Below are positions 27,633 through 37,216 of a DNA stretch of 64,000 nt, piece after piece. Numbering within the stretch: position 1 is the stretch's first letter; every line of letters begins with the position of its first letter. The DNA is taken from assembly GCA_017483735.1 (NCBI GenBank), contig JAFUVF010000007.1:1-64000 (forward strand), given 5' to 3'. The position numbers and the translations under genes are program-made. The stretch is from Lachnospiraceae bacterium. Lineage in GTDB: Bacteria; Bacillota; Clostridia; Lachnospirales; Lachnospiraceae. The notes under the pieces are model-generated. The model made no database searches. It saw nothing but the letters and a program-made list of their open reading frames with translations, and had not been told where the DNA came from.

Positions 27633-28520
27633 ATGACTATAATAAAGATAGTGCTTTTGACAATCGCAGCAGCATTGATAGCAATGTACATAGTACTCAA
27701 CCTGAGAGGTCAGAAATACGATTCCCTGCTAAACGGACTTCCAAAGGAGGGGTTTTCCGATAAGGCTTTTTTTGCGGCGGGATATGCATTACAGGATATT
27801 AAACCCTTCAGTATGACTGGCCGTATAGGAAAAAAACTACTTTCACAATCCAAAATACTTTATCCGGAAAACGAAGGCAGATATGCGGAGTACTGGGCGA
27901 GGCTCTATTGGGCGAGAACTCTGGGACTGTCGGTTTTGGTAATAACCTTTGTGTTCATCATCACTCCGTTGTTAGATGGAATGTATATGCTTTTGGCGTT
28001 GTTTTTCGGCATAGCCTCGGTGTATGCAATATACACTCAGGGTGCAAAGGATATGGAGAACAAGCTTAAGGAGCGTGCAGAGAAATGCCTTTTGGAATTT
28101 CCCAATGTGGTGTCCAAGCTTGCCCTACTTATGAACTGCGGACTCATTATGAAGGATGCGTGGTTTCAGGTGGCAAAGGACAAAGAGGGAGATATATATG
28201 ATCTGATGCGTGAGGCCTGCAGTGAGATGAACAGCGGGAAGAGCGCCGCAGAGGCGATATATAATTTCGGCGTATATTCATATTCTCCGGAAATCAGAAA
28301 GTTCTCCAGCATTATAATCCAGAACGTGGAGAAAGGCGGTTCTGACGTAACAATGTATATGCGGCAGCAGTCCAGCGAGCTGTGGGCACACAAAAGACAG
28401 CTGATGCTGCAGAGGGGAGATGCCGCAGCGGCTAAGCTTCTGATTCCCACGATGATAGTTCTAGTCGGGGTATTGGCAATAATTATATCTGCGGCAATGG
28501 GTAATATCAGCATGCTCTAA
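27633..28520 (+). CDS. tadC: Tad platform protein TadC
   Basis: A 295-residue second platform subunit with an F domain. Membrane segments are near the N-terminus, about residues 95-135, and at the C-terminus (LIPTMIVLVGVLAIIISAAM). The cytosolic part reads LLEFPNVVSKLALLMNCGLI and AAEAIYNFGVYSYSPEIRKF. ATG 27633 is one base after the TadB stop. TadB and TadC probably form a heteromeric platform. Confidence 0.9.
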   Translation: MTIIKIVLLTIAAALIAMYIVLNLRGQKYDSLLNGLPKEGFSDKAFFAAGYALQDIKPFSMTGRIGKKLLSQSKILYPENEGRYAEYWARLYWARTLGLSVLVITFVFIITPLLDGMYMLLALFFGIASVYAIYTQGAKDMENKLKERAEKCLLEFPNVVSKLALLMNCGLIMKDAWFQVAKDKEGDIYDLMREACSEMNSGKSAAEAIYNFGVYSYSPEIRKFSSIIIQNVEKGGSDVTMYMRQQSSELWAHKRQLMLQRGDAAAAKLLIPTMIVLVGVLAIIISAAMGNISML

Positions 28521-28580
28521 ATTGATATTTTGCTGCATAAAGCGGCGGGATATAGATATAAACAACAGGAGGAAAAAATA

Positions 28581-28844
28581 ATGAATGCAGTAACTAAGAA
28601 AATGGATTTGCTCTATTTGAGAGCAGTAAGCGGTATCCGCAATTTCTTTGATGATTTGAAGAATGATGAGAGCGGTATGGAGGTAATACAGGTTATTATC
28701 CTTCTTGCAGTAGGTATTGCGGTACTCGCAGTAGTTGTCACTACTGTGAACAATCTTCTTGCGGATTCAACACAGACAATAAATGATAATACTGCGGATG
28801 TTTTTAGCGGCGTTACAGCAGAAGCAGCTGGTAGATCTAAGTAG
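28581..28844 (+). CDS. Flp1-like type IVb pilin
   Basis: An 87-residue prepilin with a basic leader, a processing site after Gly in NDESG|MEVIQ, and a hydrophobic assembly helix (VIQVIILLAVGIAVLAVVVT). It is the probable major pilin. The Glu is at mature position 2, not at position 5 as in classical Flp. ATG 28581 has an excellent GGAGGAAAAAATA site. A strong hairpin follows the gene, which would favour stable, abundant mRNA. Confidence 0.85.
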   Translation: MNAVTKKMDLLYLRAVSGIRNFFDDLKNDESGMEVIQVIILLAVGIAVLAVVVTTVNNLLADSTQTINDNTADVFSGVTAEAAGRSK

Positions 28845-28876
28845 TAAGGGTAGTAACTAATATAAAAAACGGCGTT

Positions 28877-28910
28877 ACGGAACTGTCACATACAAATTGT
28901 GCGGTTCCGT
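28877..28910 (+). other. Stable hairpin after the pilin gene
   Basis: ACGGAACTGTCACA pairs with TGTGCGGTTCCGT across a seven-base loop. There is no T run after it, so it is more likely an mRNA stabiliser or partial attenuator between pilin and the downstream genes than a full terminator. Confidence 0.5.
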
Positions 28911-28936
28911 ACAGAGTCGTATAAGACAAAGTTTTC

Positions 28937-29572
28937 ATGAAGATTTTATATGCAATAATAGCAGCAATATGCGTGCTATTATCCTTTGCGCTCACATATA
29001 TAAAATTTATGACAGAGCATAAAAGGGATAAAAAATTATATTGCTTTTGTGCAGCCGGAACATTGACAGCGCTCGTATCCGGGTTCTTTGTCTATGCGGA
29101 TGTGGGGACGGAAGCTGCAAGTCTCTTTAAGCTCTTTACGGTATACTTTGTGCTGGCGGGGGCGGGGTTGTGCGATTTGTACGAAAAGCGCATTCCCAAT
29201 ATTTTTTTTGTGATACTTTTGGTCGCTTTTCTTATAAGCGAGATAATAATTCTTATTAAGGACAGAACGGTGGCGCTCGATTATCTGTCCGCCGGCTTTA
29301 TTAGCGGAATAATCGCATTTGCGCTTCTGATGGTATTGCGTGTGGTATCAAAAGGGGGCTTAGGCTACGGCGATATAAAGCTTTTTACCACATTGTCAGT
29401 AATAATGGGTTTGTATGGCGCTTTCAGCATTCTGTTCTTCGGACAGATAGCTGCGCTTTTGGTGGTTGTTGCAGGTCTTATAGCACATCGCCTTACTTTA
29501 AAGGGAAATATTCCACTAGCTCCGTTTTTTTATCTGGGCTATGTGGTTACTATAATAACCGGAACATTCTGA
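28937..29572 (+). CDS. Prepilin peptidase, A24 family (TadV/CpaA-like)
   Basis: A 211-residue polytopic membrane aspartyl protease that removes the pilin leader. The two catalytic Asp are visible: in LCDLYEKRIPN (about residue 79) and in the GxGD motif GLGYGDIKLF (about 145). It lacks the N-methylation domain of bifunctional PilD, as usual for Tad peptidases. It sits directly after the pilin. Confidence 0.9.
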   Translation: MKILYAIIAAICVLLSFALTYIKFMTEHKRDKKLYCFCAAGTLTALVSGFFVYADVGTEAASLFKLFTVYFVLAGAGLCDLYEKRIPNIFFVILLVAFLISEIIILIKDRTVALDYLSAGFISGIIAFALLMVLRVVSKGGLGYGDIKLFTTLSVIMGLYGAFSILFFGQIAALLVVVAGLIAHRLTLKGNIPLAPFFYLGYVVTIITGTF

Positions 29573-29590
29573 AACGGGAGATTGGTACGT

Positions 29591-30931
29591 ATGAAATTTA
29601 CAAGGCTTCTTACAATTATAGCAATGATTGTGCTCTGTGCGGCAGGATGGCTGAAGGTATCCGTGTCGACGGCACAGACAATAGGCAGCATCAGGCAATA
29701 CATAAGTGCCGGAGATACATACTACGAGAAACAGCTTTATGAGCTTGCAATCAGAAATTATAATTCGGCTCTTTCCATAAAGAAGAGTCAGGATACCTAT
29801 GACAGGATACTGAATGCATACAGGGAGTGGTATGCAGAGGAGCCGAGAGCGACAGTAAAGCGTAGCTTCATAAACACCTATGAGGAGGGTTTGCGACTGT
29901 ACCCGAAGCGTACGGATTATTGGGAAGGCTATGCGCAGGTTTATTATGATTCGGCAAGCTATACTGATGTGGCAGACATCTATGCAAGGGCTGCGGAGCA
30001 GAATATAAGGTCGGAAAAGCTGACGGCTATGTACAAGGATATATACTATAGGACAAAGCTTATGTACGGCAGCTACCCCATAATAAATATGGGAACCTAC
30101 AGCGGCTTGTATACTTATTCGGACGGCGGTGCGGTATACGGAACTTTGACTGCGGACGGCGGGGATGATTTGTCCCCGGATCTTTCATACATAAATACTG
30201 CAGGCGACGGAGGGACACTGCTCACAAAGAATGCTGACGGAGAGTGTTTCGTGCTCAATGCAGCAGGCACCACATTGGGAAGATTTAAGAAGGATGTAAA
30301 AGAGGCAGGCGCCATTTATAACGGACTGATACCGGTGCTTATCGAGGGAAGAAATGACTGGTGCTATATTGATTACAACGGAGAGGAGCTGTTCGGGGGT
30401 TATCAGTATGCAGGAAGCTTCCGTGGAGGAAATGCGGCGGTACAGACCGCCGACGGACAATGGACTGTCATAAATACGGATGGTTCCTTAGCTACAAGTG
30501 AAACCTATGATGAAATCCTTGTAGATGAAGGCGGAAGCTTTTTGATGAACGGATATATGATGTATAGGAGTGGGGACAGCTGGAGGCTCAAGGATCTTAC
30601 AAAAGCTGAGGCAGAGGAATTCGTATGCGACGGTCTGGATATATCCAGAGGCGAAGCCATTGCCTTCAGGCGGGGAGAGTTTTGGGGATTTGTAGGTACT
30701 GACGGAAATATACTCATAGAGCCCGCCTACGAAAATGCGAGGAGCTTTTCGGGCGGAGTTGCGGCAGTATGCAAAGACGGACTCTGGGGCTTTATAGACA
30801 GAAACGGAGAGTATGTCATAGAACCGGAATATCTGGATGCCGGCTATTTTGATACAAGTGCCGGAACCTGCCCTGTTATAGTGCAGGAAACAAATGTGTA
30901 CAGAATTCTTAAATGGGCAGTGGAGCGATAA
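29591..30931 (+). CDS. Membrane-anchored TPR and WG-repeat protein
   Basis: A 446-residue protein with an N-terminal membrane anchor (LLTIIAMIVLCAAGWLKV). A helical TPR-like section (SAGDTYYEKQLYELAIRNYN) resembles the cassette TPR proteins further on. WG repeats follow (WCYIDYNGEELFGGYQYAGS, WGFVGTDGNILIEPAYENAR, WGFIDRNGEYVIEPEYLDAG). Most of it should lie outside the cell. WG repeats occur in secreted and surface proteins, but their ligand is mostly unknown. The start is ATG 29591; TTG 29582 is too close to the GGGAG site. It lies between the peptidase and a TadE-like gene, so it is likely an accessory pilus protein. Confidence 0.8.
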   Translation: MKFTRLLTIIAMIVLCAAGWLKVSVSTAQTIGSIRQYISAGDTYYEKQLYELAIRNYNSALSIKKSQDTYDRILNAYREWYAEEPRATVKRSFINTYEEGLRLYPKRTDYWEGYAQVYYDSASYTDVADIYARAAEQNIRSEKLTAMYKDIYYRTKLMYGSYPIINMGTYSGLYTYSDGGAVYGTLTADGGDDLSPDLSYINTAGDGGTLLTKNADGECFVLNAAGTTLGRFKKDVKEAGAIYNGLIPVLIEGRNDWCYIDYNGEELFGGYQYAGSFRGGNAAVQTADGQWTVINTDGSLATSETYDEILVDEGGSFLMNGYMMYRSGDSWRLKDLTKAEAEEFVCDGLDISRGEAIAFRRGEFWGFVGTDGNILIEPAYENARSFSGGVAAVCKDGLWGFIDRNGEYVIEPEYLDAGYFDTSAGTCPVIVQETNVYRILKWAVER

Positions 30932-30932
30932 G

Positions 30933-31679
30933 ATGAAGCACAGACATCCCAAAATCCGAAGATATCTTGAGGCCATGCAGGATGGAATGGCGGCGGTTGA
31001 AGCGCTGTTTCTATTTACACTGATGATTTTTATTTTTATGTTCTTTATTGCACTGGGATATCTGTACTATCAGGAATGGCTGGTTCATGAGGTCGCTGCG
31101 GATACCGCAACGAGAGTAGCCTATGGATATGTATACCCACAGACAGACCCCATGCTCAGCTGGTATAACAGGGATATGAAGCTTGCGGTTAGTCCCTATC
31201 GTTATCTTTTCAAAAAAAGTGAATATGAGGAGGAGAATCAGGAGAAGGGCGTAGCCTATGCAAAGTGGAGGCTGGATATGACAAGCTTCACAAAGCGTGA
31301 AGGAGAGCCGGAGGTGGAGATAAAAATGGTTCATGATTCCTTCGCACAGAGGCACATAGAGGTCACAGTAACGGTGTCCTATGTTATACCTCTAGGGGGA
31401 TTTTTGGAATTTTTTGGGCTCACGAACGGCAAGATAAGAACCTATTCTGCAAATGGATATGCTATGATCATGGATCCGAGTGACTATATGTACAGTGTAA
31501 AAACTGTGGAGGGCATCGCAGCTGACCTGACCGGAAATATGGAGAATACCGGAAAGCTCTTTAATGCGGGAAGGGACTTTGTGGCAGAGCTTAAGGGCAT
31601 TGTGGACGATATCAAAGAAAAAGTGGATGCAATCAAGAACTTTATAAAAGGCAAAGAAGATACGGAAGATGCAGGCTAA
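30933..31679 (+). CDS. TadE-like minor pseudopilin
   Basis: A 248-residue TadE-type protein: a short basic N-terminus, then MAAVEALFLFTLMIFIFMFF, a membrane helix with a Glu close to its start as in TadE/TadF pseudopilins, and a large extracytoplasmic domain with a coiled C-terminus. Start ATG 30933 is one base after the previous stop. It probably needs the A24 peptidase or inserts unprocessed. Confidence 0.78.
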   Translation: MKHRHPKIRRYLEAMQDGMAAVEALFLFTLMIFIFMFFIALGYLYYQEWLVHEVAADTATRVAYGYVYPQTDPMLSWYNRDMKLAVSPYRYLFKKSEYEEENQEKGVAYAKWRLDMTSFTKREGEPEVEIKMVHDSFAQRHIEVTVTVSYVIPLGGFLEFFGLTNGKIRTYSANGYAMIMDPSDYMYSVKTVEGIAADLTGNMENTGKLFNAGRDFVAELKGIVDDIKEKVDAIKNFIKGKEDTEDAG

Positions 31680-31712
31680 GCTTTATACTGCAATGGAATC
31701 GGGAGAGGCCGG

Positions 31713-34370
31713 ATGACAGGAATAGTGAATTTTTCAAATTTTTTGGGAAGAAGATCGAGAGGAATAATATCGGTGCTTTTGGCAGTGGTATTTCTTCCTT
31801 TCTATTTTCTTGGCACAACGCTTGTGGAACTCGTCAGATACCAGAGCTCTGCGAATGCAATGGATCAGGCGATTTCAAACAGTGAATATTCTACTCTTGC
31901 GGGATATGATGAATTCCTTTTTGACAGATTCGGTTTTCTGACAATAGACCAGAATGGAAATATTGTGGATCTAAGCTCCAATGTGCAGCTCTATTTGGGG
32001 AGAAATCTCACTGTGAGCGTAAAAGGTGCATCGGTGGATTCTGTCACTGCCATGGGTCTGAATCCTCTTTCAGACAAGGGCATAATGAAGCAGCAGATAC
32101 TTACATACTCGGGGACTATAGTGCCCTATGATCTGGTAATGAATGGATTGGAGATAGACGAGTTTATAAAAAAATTTGATGAGGTTCTCGGAGAAAAAGG
32201 AATGAATGATGTGACCGAGAAGCTGAAAAAAGCTACTGAAACACTTAAGGCGACCAGAGAAATGATGAAGGAGGCGGAGGGACTTTGGGATGAACTGAAG
32301 GTGGTCTATACCAAGGGAAAGGAATATAATGACAAATTTACTGCGTGGGCTGATGCTGTTAAAGAGGTGGAGGACAGCTATAACAGTAAGCCTGAAAAAT
32401 ATTTAACCGAGGAGAGCACAGATGAGATAACAGGAGAGACCTCCACCGAGGAGGTAATAAATCCTGAATACGAAGAATGGGAAAGCAGTCATACAGAGCT
32501 TATTGAGGCGGCAGTGGAAAAAGGCAGCGAATATGTAGAAGTTATAGTAGAACTGACAGAAGCCCTGAAAACCCTTAAAGAAAAGAAGGAGTCCACACAG
32601 GCGGCACTGGGAAGGCTTAAGGGGGATATGGATGCGTTGAACGGCGAGGCAGGAGCGGATGAAGAAAGTGCTTCTGACATGTTTGACGAGGCGTTTGAAC
32701 GTTTAAGTAATGTGGAGGAGCTTAAGGAGGCGATTGACGGAGAGGGAGAGCTGGTCGGTAATCATAATTACGGTGACACAGAGAGTGCACCGGAGCCTGC
32801 CGCTGAAATGGTATACCATGCGAAACAGAAGGAAGTGGATGGACTGAATCCTGATGAGGTTTTGGGGAAGCTTAAGGAGAAGGCGAAGGATTGCGTAAAG
32901 AGTAAGCTCCTTGATTTCATTGAACAGCTTCAGAATCTGATAAATTCCCTGTCTAATCCGGAAATTCTGTATGACAGGGATCTGCAGAACGATATAAGCG
33001 GTTCGTCCTTCAGTACGCTGTCCAAGAAGCTGGATGACCCGCCGGAGGTCAAGAGTGATTTTGAACGTGCGCAGGCATATAACATGGCGATTGGTCACGG
33101 GAATCTTGATGCGGCAAAAAAGGGAACCGCCCTCTCTGCGGCGGAGGCTGCGCTTGATAATCTTTCGGATGCGATAGATAAGCTCAAAGAAAGAGCAAAA
33201 GAATGGAAAGAGGCAAAGGATGAGATAGCGAAGGGAGGATTGCTTAAGGCTATTGGAGATCTTATCAATCCATTCGGAGATTTGTATAAGCTCATAGACC
33301 GCACGGTCAAGGTAGTGGAGGCTCTGGGAGAGGTTCTCGTATGTATAGGAAAGTTCACTATGGCTGTGTTGGGCGTAATGGCTGAGCTTGGTACTATGTT
33401 AGCCCAGAGGATAAAGATGATGTATTACCTTGCGTATACTCTGCCAAACCGCACCACATACGAGGATGGCTCGAACCTTACGGGATATGAATTTAGTGAG
33501 ATAGGGCTGGAGAGGGGTTCTAATAAGGCGTTTGCAGGGGCGGAGCTGGAATATCTGCTAAGCGGAAAGAGCAGCGAGAAGACGAACCAGTTATTGGCGT
33601 TCTGGAAGCTGTATGGATTCAGATTTTTGTTGGACGTTGTTTTTGTATATCAAAATACAGAGGTAAAGGCATTGTCAGATCTGATAGCGCTGATACCCTT
33701 TGTGGGACCTGCGCTAAAATATATATACATCGGTCTCACGATGCTGCTGGAGCCATTTTTGGATATGATGCTTTTGGTAAATAAGGGGGATGTAAAGCTC
33801 ATAAAGGAAAAGAGTGATATTATGGCAACACCCACAGGAGTATTTAATTTCCTTATGAAGTGGCAGGGACTCATAGATAAGGAGATAATGAGTGAAGAAG
33901 CAGCGGGGAAGGCAAAGGGTAAGGTTCAGGATGAAATAAATTCCGCAGCGGGCATTATATGGAATATGAATGCAGCCTATAATTCGGGTGTAGAGGAGGC
34001 TGAAAATGTAGGTAAGAATGTCGAAAGCAAGGTCTTTACCCCTCCCTACAGCAAGGACAATATCCCTTCAAAGGATGATGAGCCCGGCGCTTTAAAGAAA
34101 AAGCTTGAGGAAATAAATGAGATAGACTATACACAGCATTGGTTTATACTGATGTGCGTTTTAGGCTCCGGCGATACATATATGAGCAGACTCGGAGATT
34201 TGGTTCAAATGGAGAAGAGGCAGAGGGGAAATGATGATTTTAATATAGATCAGGCATATACCGGCATACGTGCGGAGGTTACAGGCTCCATGATACAGGT
34301 ACTTCCGATTCCCACCATGTCCGCAAGGAGTGCCTTGAGATACGACAGGATAGTGTACAGAGGCTATTGA
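31713..34370 (+). CDS. Large TadG-like membrane protein
   Basis: An 885-residue protein with an N-terminal membrane helix (GIISVLLAVVFLPFYFLGTT) and a very large, mostly helical extracellular region with long coiled coils at about residues 150-340 and 390-560. Hydrophobic stretches occur near 540-575 and 645-690. It resembles the large Tad-locus proteins of Lachnospiraceae (TadG-like, DUF5702-type), an assignment made from position and layout, not detailed motifs. It is flanked by two TadE-like genes and may form part of the pilus base or tip. Confidence 0.62.
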   Translation: MTGIVNFSNFLGRRSRGIISVLLAVVFLPFYFLGTTLVELVRYQSSANAMDQAISNSEYSTLAGYDEFLFDRFGFLTIDQNGNIVDLSSNVQLYLGRNLTVSVKGASVDSVTAMGLNPLSDKGIMKQQILTYSGTIVPYDLVMNGLEIDEFIKKFDEVLGEKGMNDVTEKLKKATETLKATREMMKEAEGLWDELKVVYTKGKEYNDKFTAWADAVKEVEDSYNSKPEKYLTEESTDEITGETSTEEVINPEYEEWESSHTELIEAAVEKGSEYVEVIVELTEALKTLKEKKESTQAALGRLKGDMDALNGEAGADEESASDMFDEAFERLSNVEELKEAIDGEGELVGNHNYGDTESAPEPAAEMVYHAKQKEVDGLNPDEVLGKLKEKAKDCVKSKLLDFIEQLQNLINSLSNPEILYDRDLQNDISGSSFSTLSKKLDDPPEVKSDFERAQAYNMAIGHGNLDAAKKGTALSAAEAALDNLSDAIDKLKERAKEWKEAKDEIAKGGLLKAIGDLINPFGDLYKLIDRTVKVVEALGEVLVCIGKFTMAVLGVMAELGTMLAQRIKMMYYLAYTLPNRTTYEDGSNLTGYEFSEIGLERGSNKAFAGAELEYLLSGKSSEKTNQLLAFWKLYGFRFLLDVVFVYQNTEVKALSDLIALIPFVGPALKYIYIGLTMLLEPFLDMMLLVNKGDVKLIKEKSDIMATPTGVFNFLMKWQGLIDKEIMSEEAAGKAKGKVQDEINSAAGIIWNMNAAYNSGVEEAENVGKNVESKVFTPPYSKDNIPSKDDEPGALKKKLEEINEIDYTQHWFILMCVLGSGDTYMSRLGDLVQMEKRQRGNDDFNIDQAYTGIRAEVTGSMIQVLPIPTMSARSALRYDRIVYRGY

Positions 34371-34371
34371 T

Positions 34372-34962
34372 ATGATTGATTTTTTGAAAAAAAAGAAAAG
34401 CTGCTTCAGGAGTCATGACGAGGGCATGATGGGCGTTGAGGCGCTTATAGGATTTAGTTTGTTTATCTTTGCAATGTTTGTGATAATGAGCTGGATATGG
34501 CTGTTCTTTGCGCACGACAAGATAGGTCATGCTCTGGGGGAGGCGTGTCAGAGTATGGCATTGGAATCCTACAGAAACAGCGTACTAGGCTTTTCACTTA
34601 CTGAAGAAGATGCCAATGAGTTAGATGATGCCCTGACGGCGCTTTTTGTGGGAGCGATGACAAAAAGCGATAGCAGGAATAATTTTGTTTCAAACAAATA
34701 TTGGTCTGCAGGCGATGATGTGGAGAGTGTGGCAGAGCAGAGATTTTATGCGTATCTTGGAGGGAGTACAGAGAGTGGAAAGTCAATAATGACGGCACTT
34801 GGCGTACTGGAGGATGCAAGCTTTGAAGGCTCGGGAATAGACGGGGAGGATATCACGATACAGATAACCTACAGGATAAGACCACTGCTTGCCTTTGAGA
34901 TTTTTGGAAAAACTGACAGGAAAGTTACCCAATCCGTTACCTGTCGTATGTGGAAGAAATGA
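34372..34962 (+). CDS. TadE-like minor pseudopilin
   Basis: A 196-residue protein with a charged leader ending in DEGMMGVEALIG, then a membrane helix (FSLFIFAMFVIMSWIWLFFA) and an extracytoplasmic domain, the same layout as the gene at 30933. It starts one base after the large membrane protein, so it is translated with it. The two TadE-like proteins probably form a minor-pilin pair. Confidence 0.78.
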   Translation: MIDFLKKKKSCFRSHDEGMMGVEALIGFSLFIFAMFVIMSWIWLFFAHDKIGHALGEACQSMALESYRNSVLGFSLTEEDANELDDALTALFVGAMTKSDSRNNFVSNKYWSAGDDVESVAEQRFYAYLGGSTESGKSIMTALGVLEDASFEGSGIDGEDITIQITYRIRPLLAFEIFGKTDRKVTQSVTCRMWKK

Positions 34963-34995
34963 TTTTAAATATAAATTTTGAAATGAGGGTAAGCT

Positions 34996-36453
34996 ATGTA
35001 CAAATTTGAGAATGTTACGCAGGGAATGTCGAGCTATCTGTCGCTTAAGCTGGAGGCAAAGGATAAGCCGGACAGCCTCTATGTGGGGATGATGGGAAAC
35101 AATCATATCAAGGGACTTCTCCCCATGTCAAAGCAATGGGAAAATCAAGGTTTTGTGCTGATGTACCAGATTACGGGATTGAGTCCGTTGAGCGTATCCA
35201 TACAGAACCTTGTGGACGAAAGGAGATTTGTAAATTTCCTTAAGGGAATCTGCGACGCTTCCATGGAATGCGGGGAATATCTTCTGAATCCGGGGAAGCT
35301 TCTTTTGGACGAGAAGTATGTATATATAAAGCCTGGAACGGGAGAGGTGGAATTTGCTTATATTCCTTTGGAGGATTTTGAAAATGAAGTGACTGTTCAG
35401 ATGTTTATCAAGCAGGTAATTCACAAGCTGATACATTCACTTGCGCCGGACAGCAGATTAAAGCCCATCCTCTATGAGTATACCTTTGAGGAGAATTTCG
35501 ATATAAAGAGGTTTCGTGCGAGTCTGGATACCATAAAGAGCGATGCGGAGAAAGCAAATGCAGACGCAATAAATTCTGCACCAGATACTCGTGCTTCTAT
35601 GGCTGCTCCTGCAGCAGCGGCTCCAATACAGCAGGCTGCGCAGGCGGTTCAGGCGGTTTTACAGAATGTCAGTGCACAGGTTCCTGTTTCAGCACCGGAC
35701 TTAAGCTCTCCTTTTGGAGACAAAGTGACAGAGGCTCCCACAGAGAAGAAGAAGGGCGGTCTGTTCGGAAAAAGGGAAAAGGAGCCCAAAGAAAAGAAGG
35801 AAAAAGAGAAAAAGAAGGATAAAAAGAAGAAGGGTGCAGCTGAGGCGGCAGATTTTGCCGTGCCTGGAATAGACAATCCTTTTGCAGCAAAATCTGTTTA
35901 TGAGGCACCGAAGGCTGCAGCGCCTGCCCCTGCACCGGCAGCTGAGGCGTTTGCTCCTAAAATACCCGATAATACACCGAAGAACTATGATACTTCAGGT
36001 GGTCACACGGTAATTCTGCAGCAGGAGAGCGATGTAATCTCTCAGGTTATCAGCGGCGGAACGGGGAGTTCGTCAGGGGAGGATGCGACCCAGATAGACG
36101 GGATGGACATAGGTCTGTCCGGTGCCTATCTGGAGCTTATTGAATCTGCGGTTCCGGGAGCTATGGGACGTATAGATATAGATATGGGCAAGTCCTCTCT
36201 GCTTATAGGGAGAATATCCTCTGACGAAAACAAGCCGGATATCGCATTCCCCAGAGAATTTACCCGCATAGGCAGACAGCACGCCCGTATGGAGAACAGG
36301 GGAGGGGAATTATATCTGACTGATTTGGGGAGCGTGAATCATACGCTTTTGAACGGACAGACTATGAGTCCCAATCAAGCCTACAAGCTGACTGACGGAG
36401 CGGAGATTTCCTTTACGATATCGCATCCCGTAAGATACAGAGTGCATATGTAA
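34996..36453 (+). CDS. DUF6382-FHA phosphothreonine-binding protein
   Basis: A 485-residue cytosolic adaptor. The N-terminal 180 residues match DUF6382 (YKFENVTQGMSSYLSLKLEA, GLSPLSVSIQNLVDERRF). A low-complexity Ala/Lys/Pro linker follows (about 195-340), then an FHA domain (LLIGRISSDENKPDIAFPRE, RIGRQHARMENRGGELYLTD, SVNHTLLNG). FHA domains bind phosphothreonine, so it likely reads the activity of the kinases at 37950 and 44634. It sits at the end of the pilus genes and the start of the signalling genes. Confidence 0.85.
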   Translation: MYKFENVTQGMSSYLSLKLEAKDKPDSLYVGMMGNNHIKGLLPMSKQWENQGFVLMYQITGLSPLSVSIQNLVDERRFVNFLKGICDASMECGEYLLNPGKLLLDEKYVYIKPGTGEVEFAYIPLEDFENEVTVQMFIKQVIHKLIHSLAPDSRLKPILYEYTFEENFDIKRFRASLDTIKSDAEKANADAINSAPDTRASMAAPAAAAPIQQAAQAVQAVLQNVSAQVPVSAPDLSSPFGDKVTEAPTEKKKGGLFGKREKEPKEKKEKEKKKDKKKKGAAEAADFAVPGIDNPFAAKSVYEAPKAAAPAPAPAAEAFAPKIPDNTPKNYDTSGGHTVILQQESDVISQVISGGTGSSSGEDATQIDGMDIGLSGAYLELIESAVPGAMGRIDIDMGKSSLLIGRISSDENKPDIAFPREFTRIGRQHARMENRGGELYLTDLGSVNHTLLNGQTMSPNQAYKLTDGAEISFTISHPVRYRVHM

Positions 36454-36456
36454 GCG

Positions 36457-37194
36457 GTGTCCGGAATGAAATATATCGGAGGTTATGCCACCAACATCGG
36501 AAATGTAAGAAAGGTAAATCAGGATGCGGTGGTACTCAAAAAAAATATACATGACGGTGTGGGTTTTGCGGTATTGGCAGTATGCGACGGCATAGGAGGA
36601 CTCGAACACGGGGAAATTACCTCAAATATAGTAAAGAGCGGGATAGTCGAGTGGTACGAGAATGTGCTTGAATGGCTGGACGTGGAGGCGGCGGAGCCGG
36701 AAACTATCTTTTCACATTTGAAGGATGCTGCGGATGAGTGGAACAGAAGAGTGGTGGATTTTGCCATGGATATGCGTACCGCCACCGGCACGACAATGTC
36801 ACTTCTGATGTGCATAAGGGACAAATATTTTACGCTGCAGGTAGGAGACAGCCGCATATACAGGCTTGATGGCGCAAAGCTCGTACAGCTTACAACGGAT
36901 GATAGTGTGGAAAAATACAGAGGGGGAAAGCTTAGAAGCTATCTTGATAATTTTGTCGGGAAATCTTATGAACTCTCTTTTGCCACCGGCACAGGTACTC
37001 TAAAGAATAGTGACCTTTTTTTAGTCTGTTCTGACGGATTCTACCATCATCTTAAGGAGGAGGATCTGGAACGCCTGAACACAGCGGATTCGGACGAAGA
37101 AATAAGAAGTGAGTGTGAGACGCTGATATTTGAGATGATGGAGAGGGGCGAGAGGGACAATATCTCCGTAGGAGTATTAAGGCTTACAGACTGA
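36457..37194 (+). CDS. PP2C-family Ser/Thr protein phosphatase
   Basis: A 245-residue metal-dependent phosphatase that should reverse the neighbouring kinases. All metal-site motifs are present: KVNQDAV, VCDGIGGLEHGE, TGTTMSLLM, QVGDSRIYRL, LVCSDGFYHHL and GERDNISV. The start may be GTG 36457 or ATG 36466 (MKYIGGYATNIG); neither has a good ribosome site. It is three bases after the FHA gene. Confidence 0.92.
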   Translation: MSGMKYIGGYATNIGNVRKVNQDAVVLKKNIHDGVGFAVLAVCDGIGGLEHGEITSNIVKSGIVEWYENVLEWLDVEAAEPETIFSHLKDAADEWNRRVVDFAMDMRTATGTTMSLLMCIRDKYFTLQVGDSRIYRLDGAKLVQLTTDDSVEKYRGGKLRSYLDNFVGKSYELSFATGTGTLKNSDLFLVCSDGFYHHLKEEDLERLNTADSDEEIRSECETLIFEMMERGERDNISVGVLRLTD

Positions 37195-37216
37195 CAGATA
37201 TGGAGAATCAACACAA

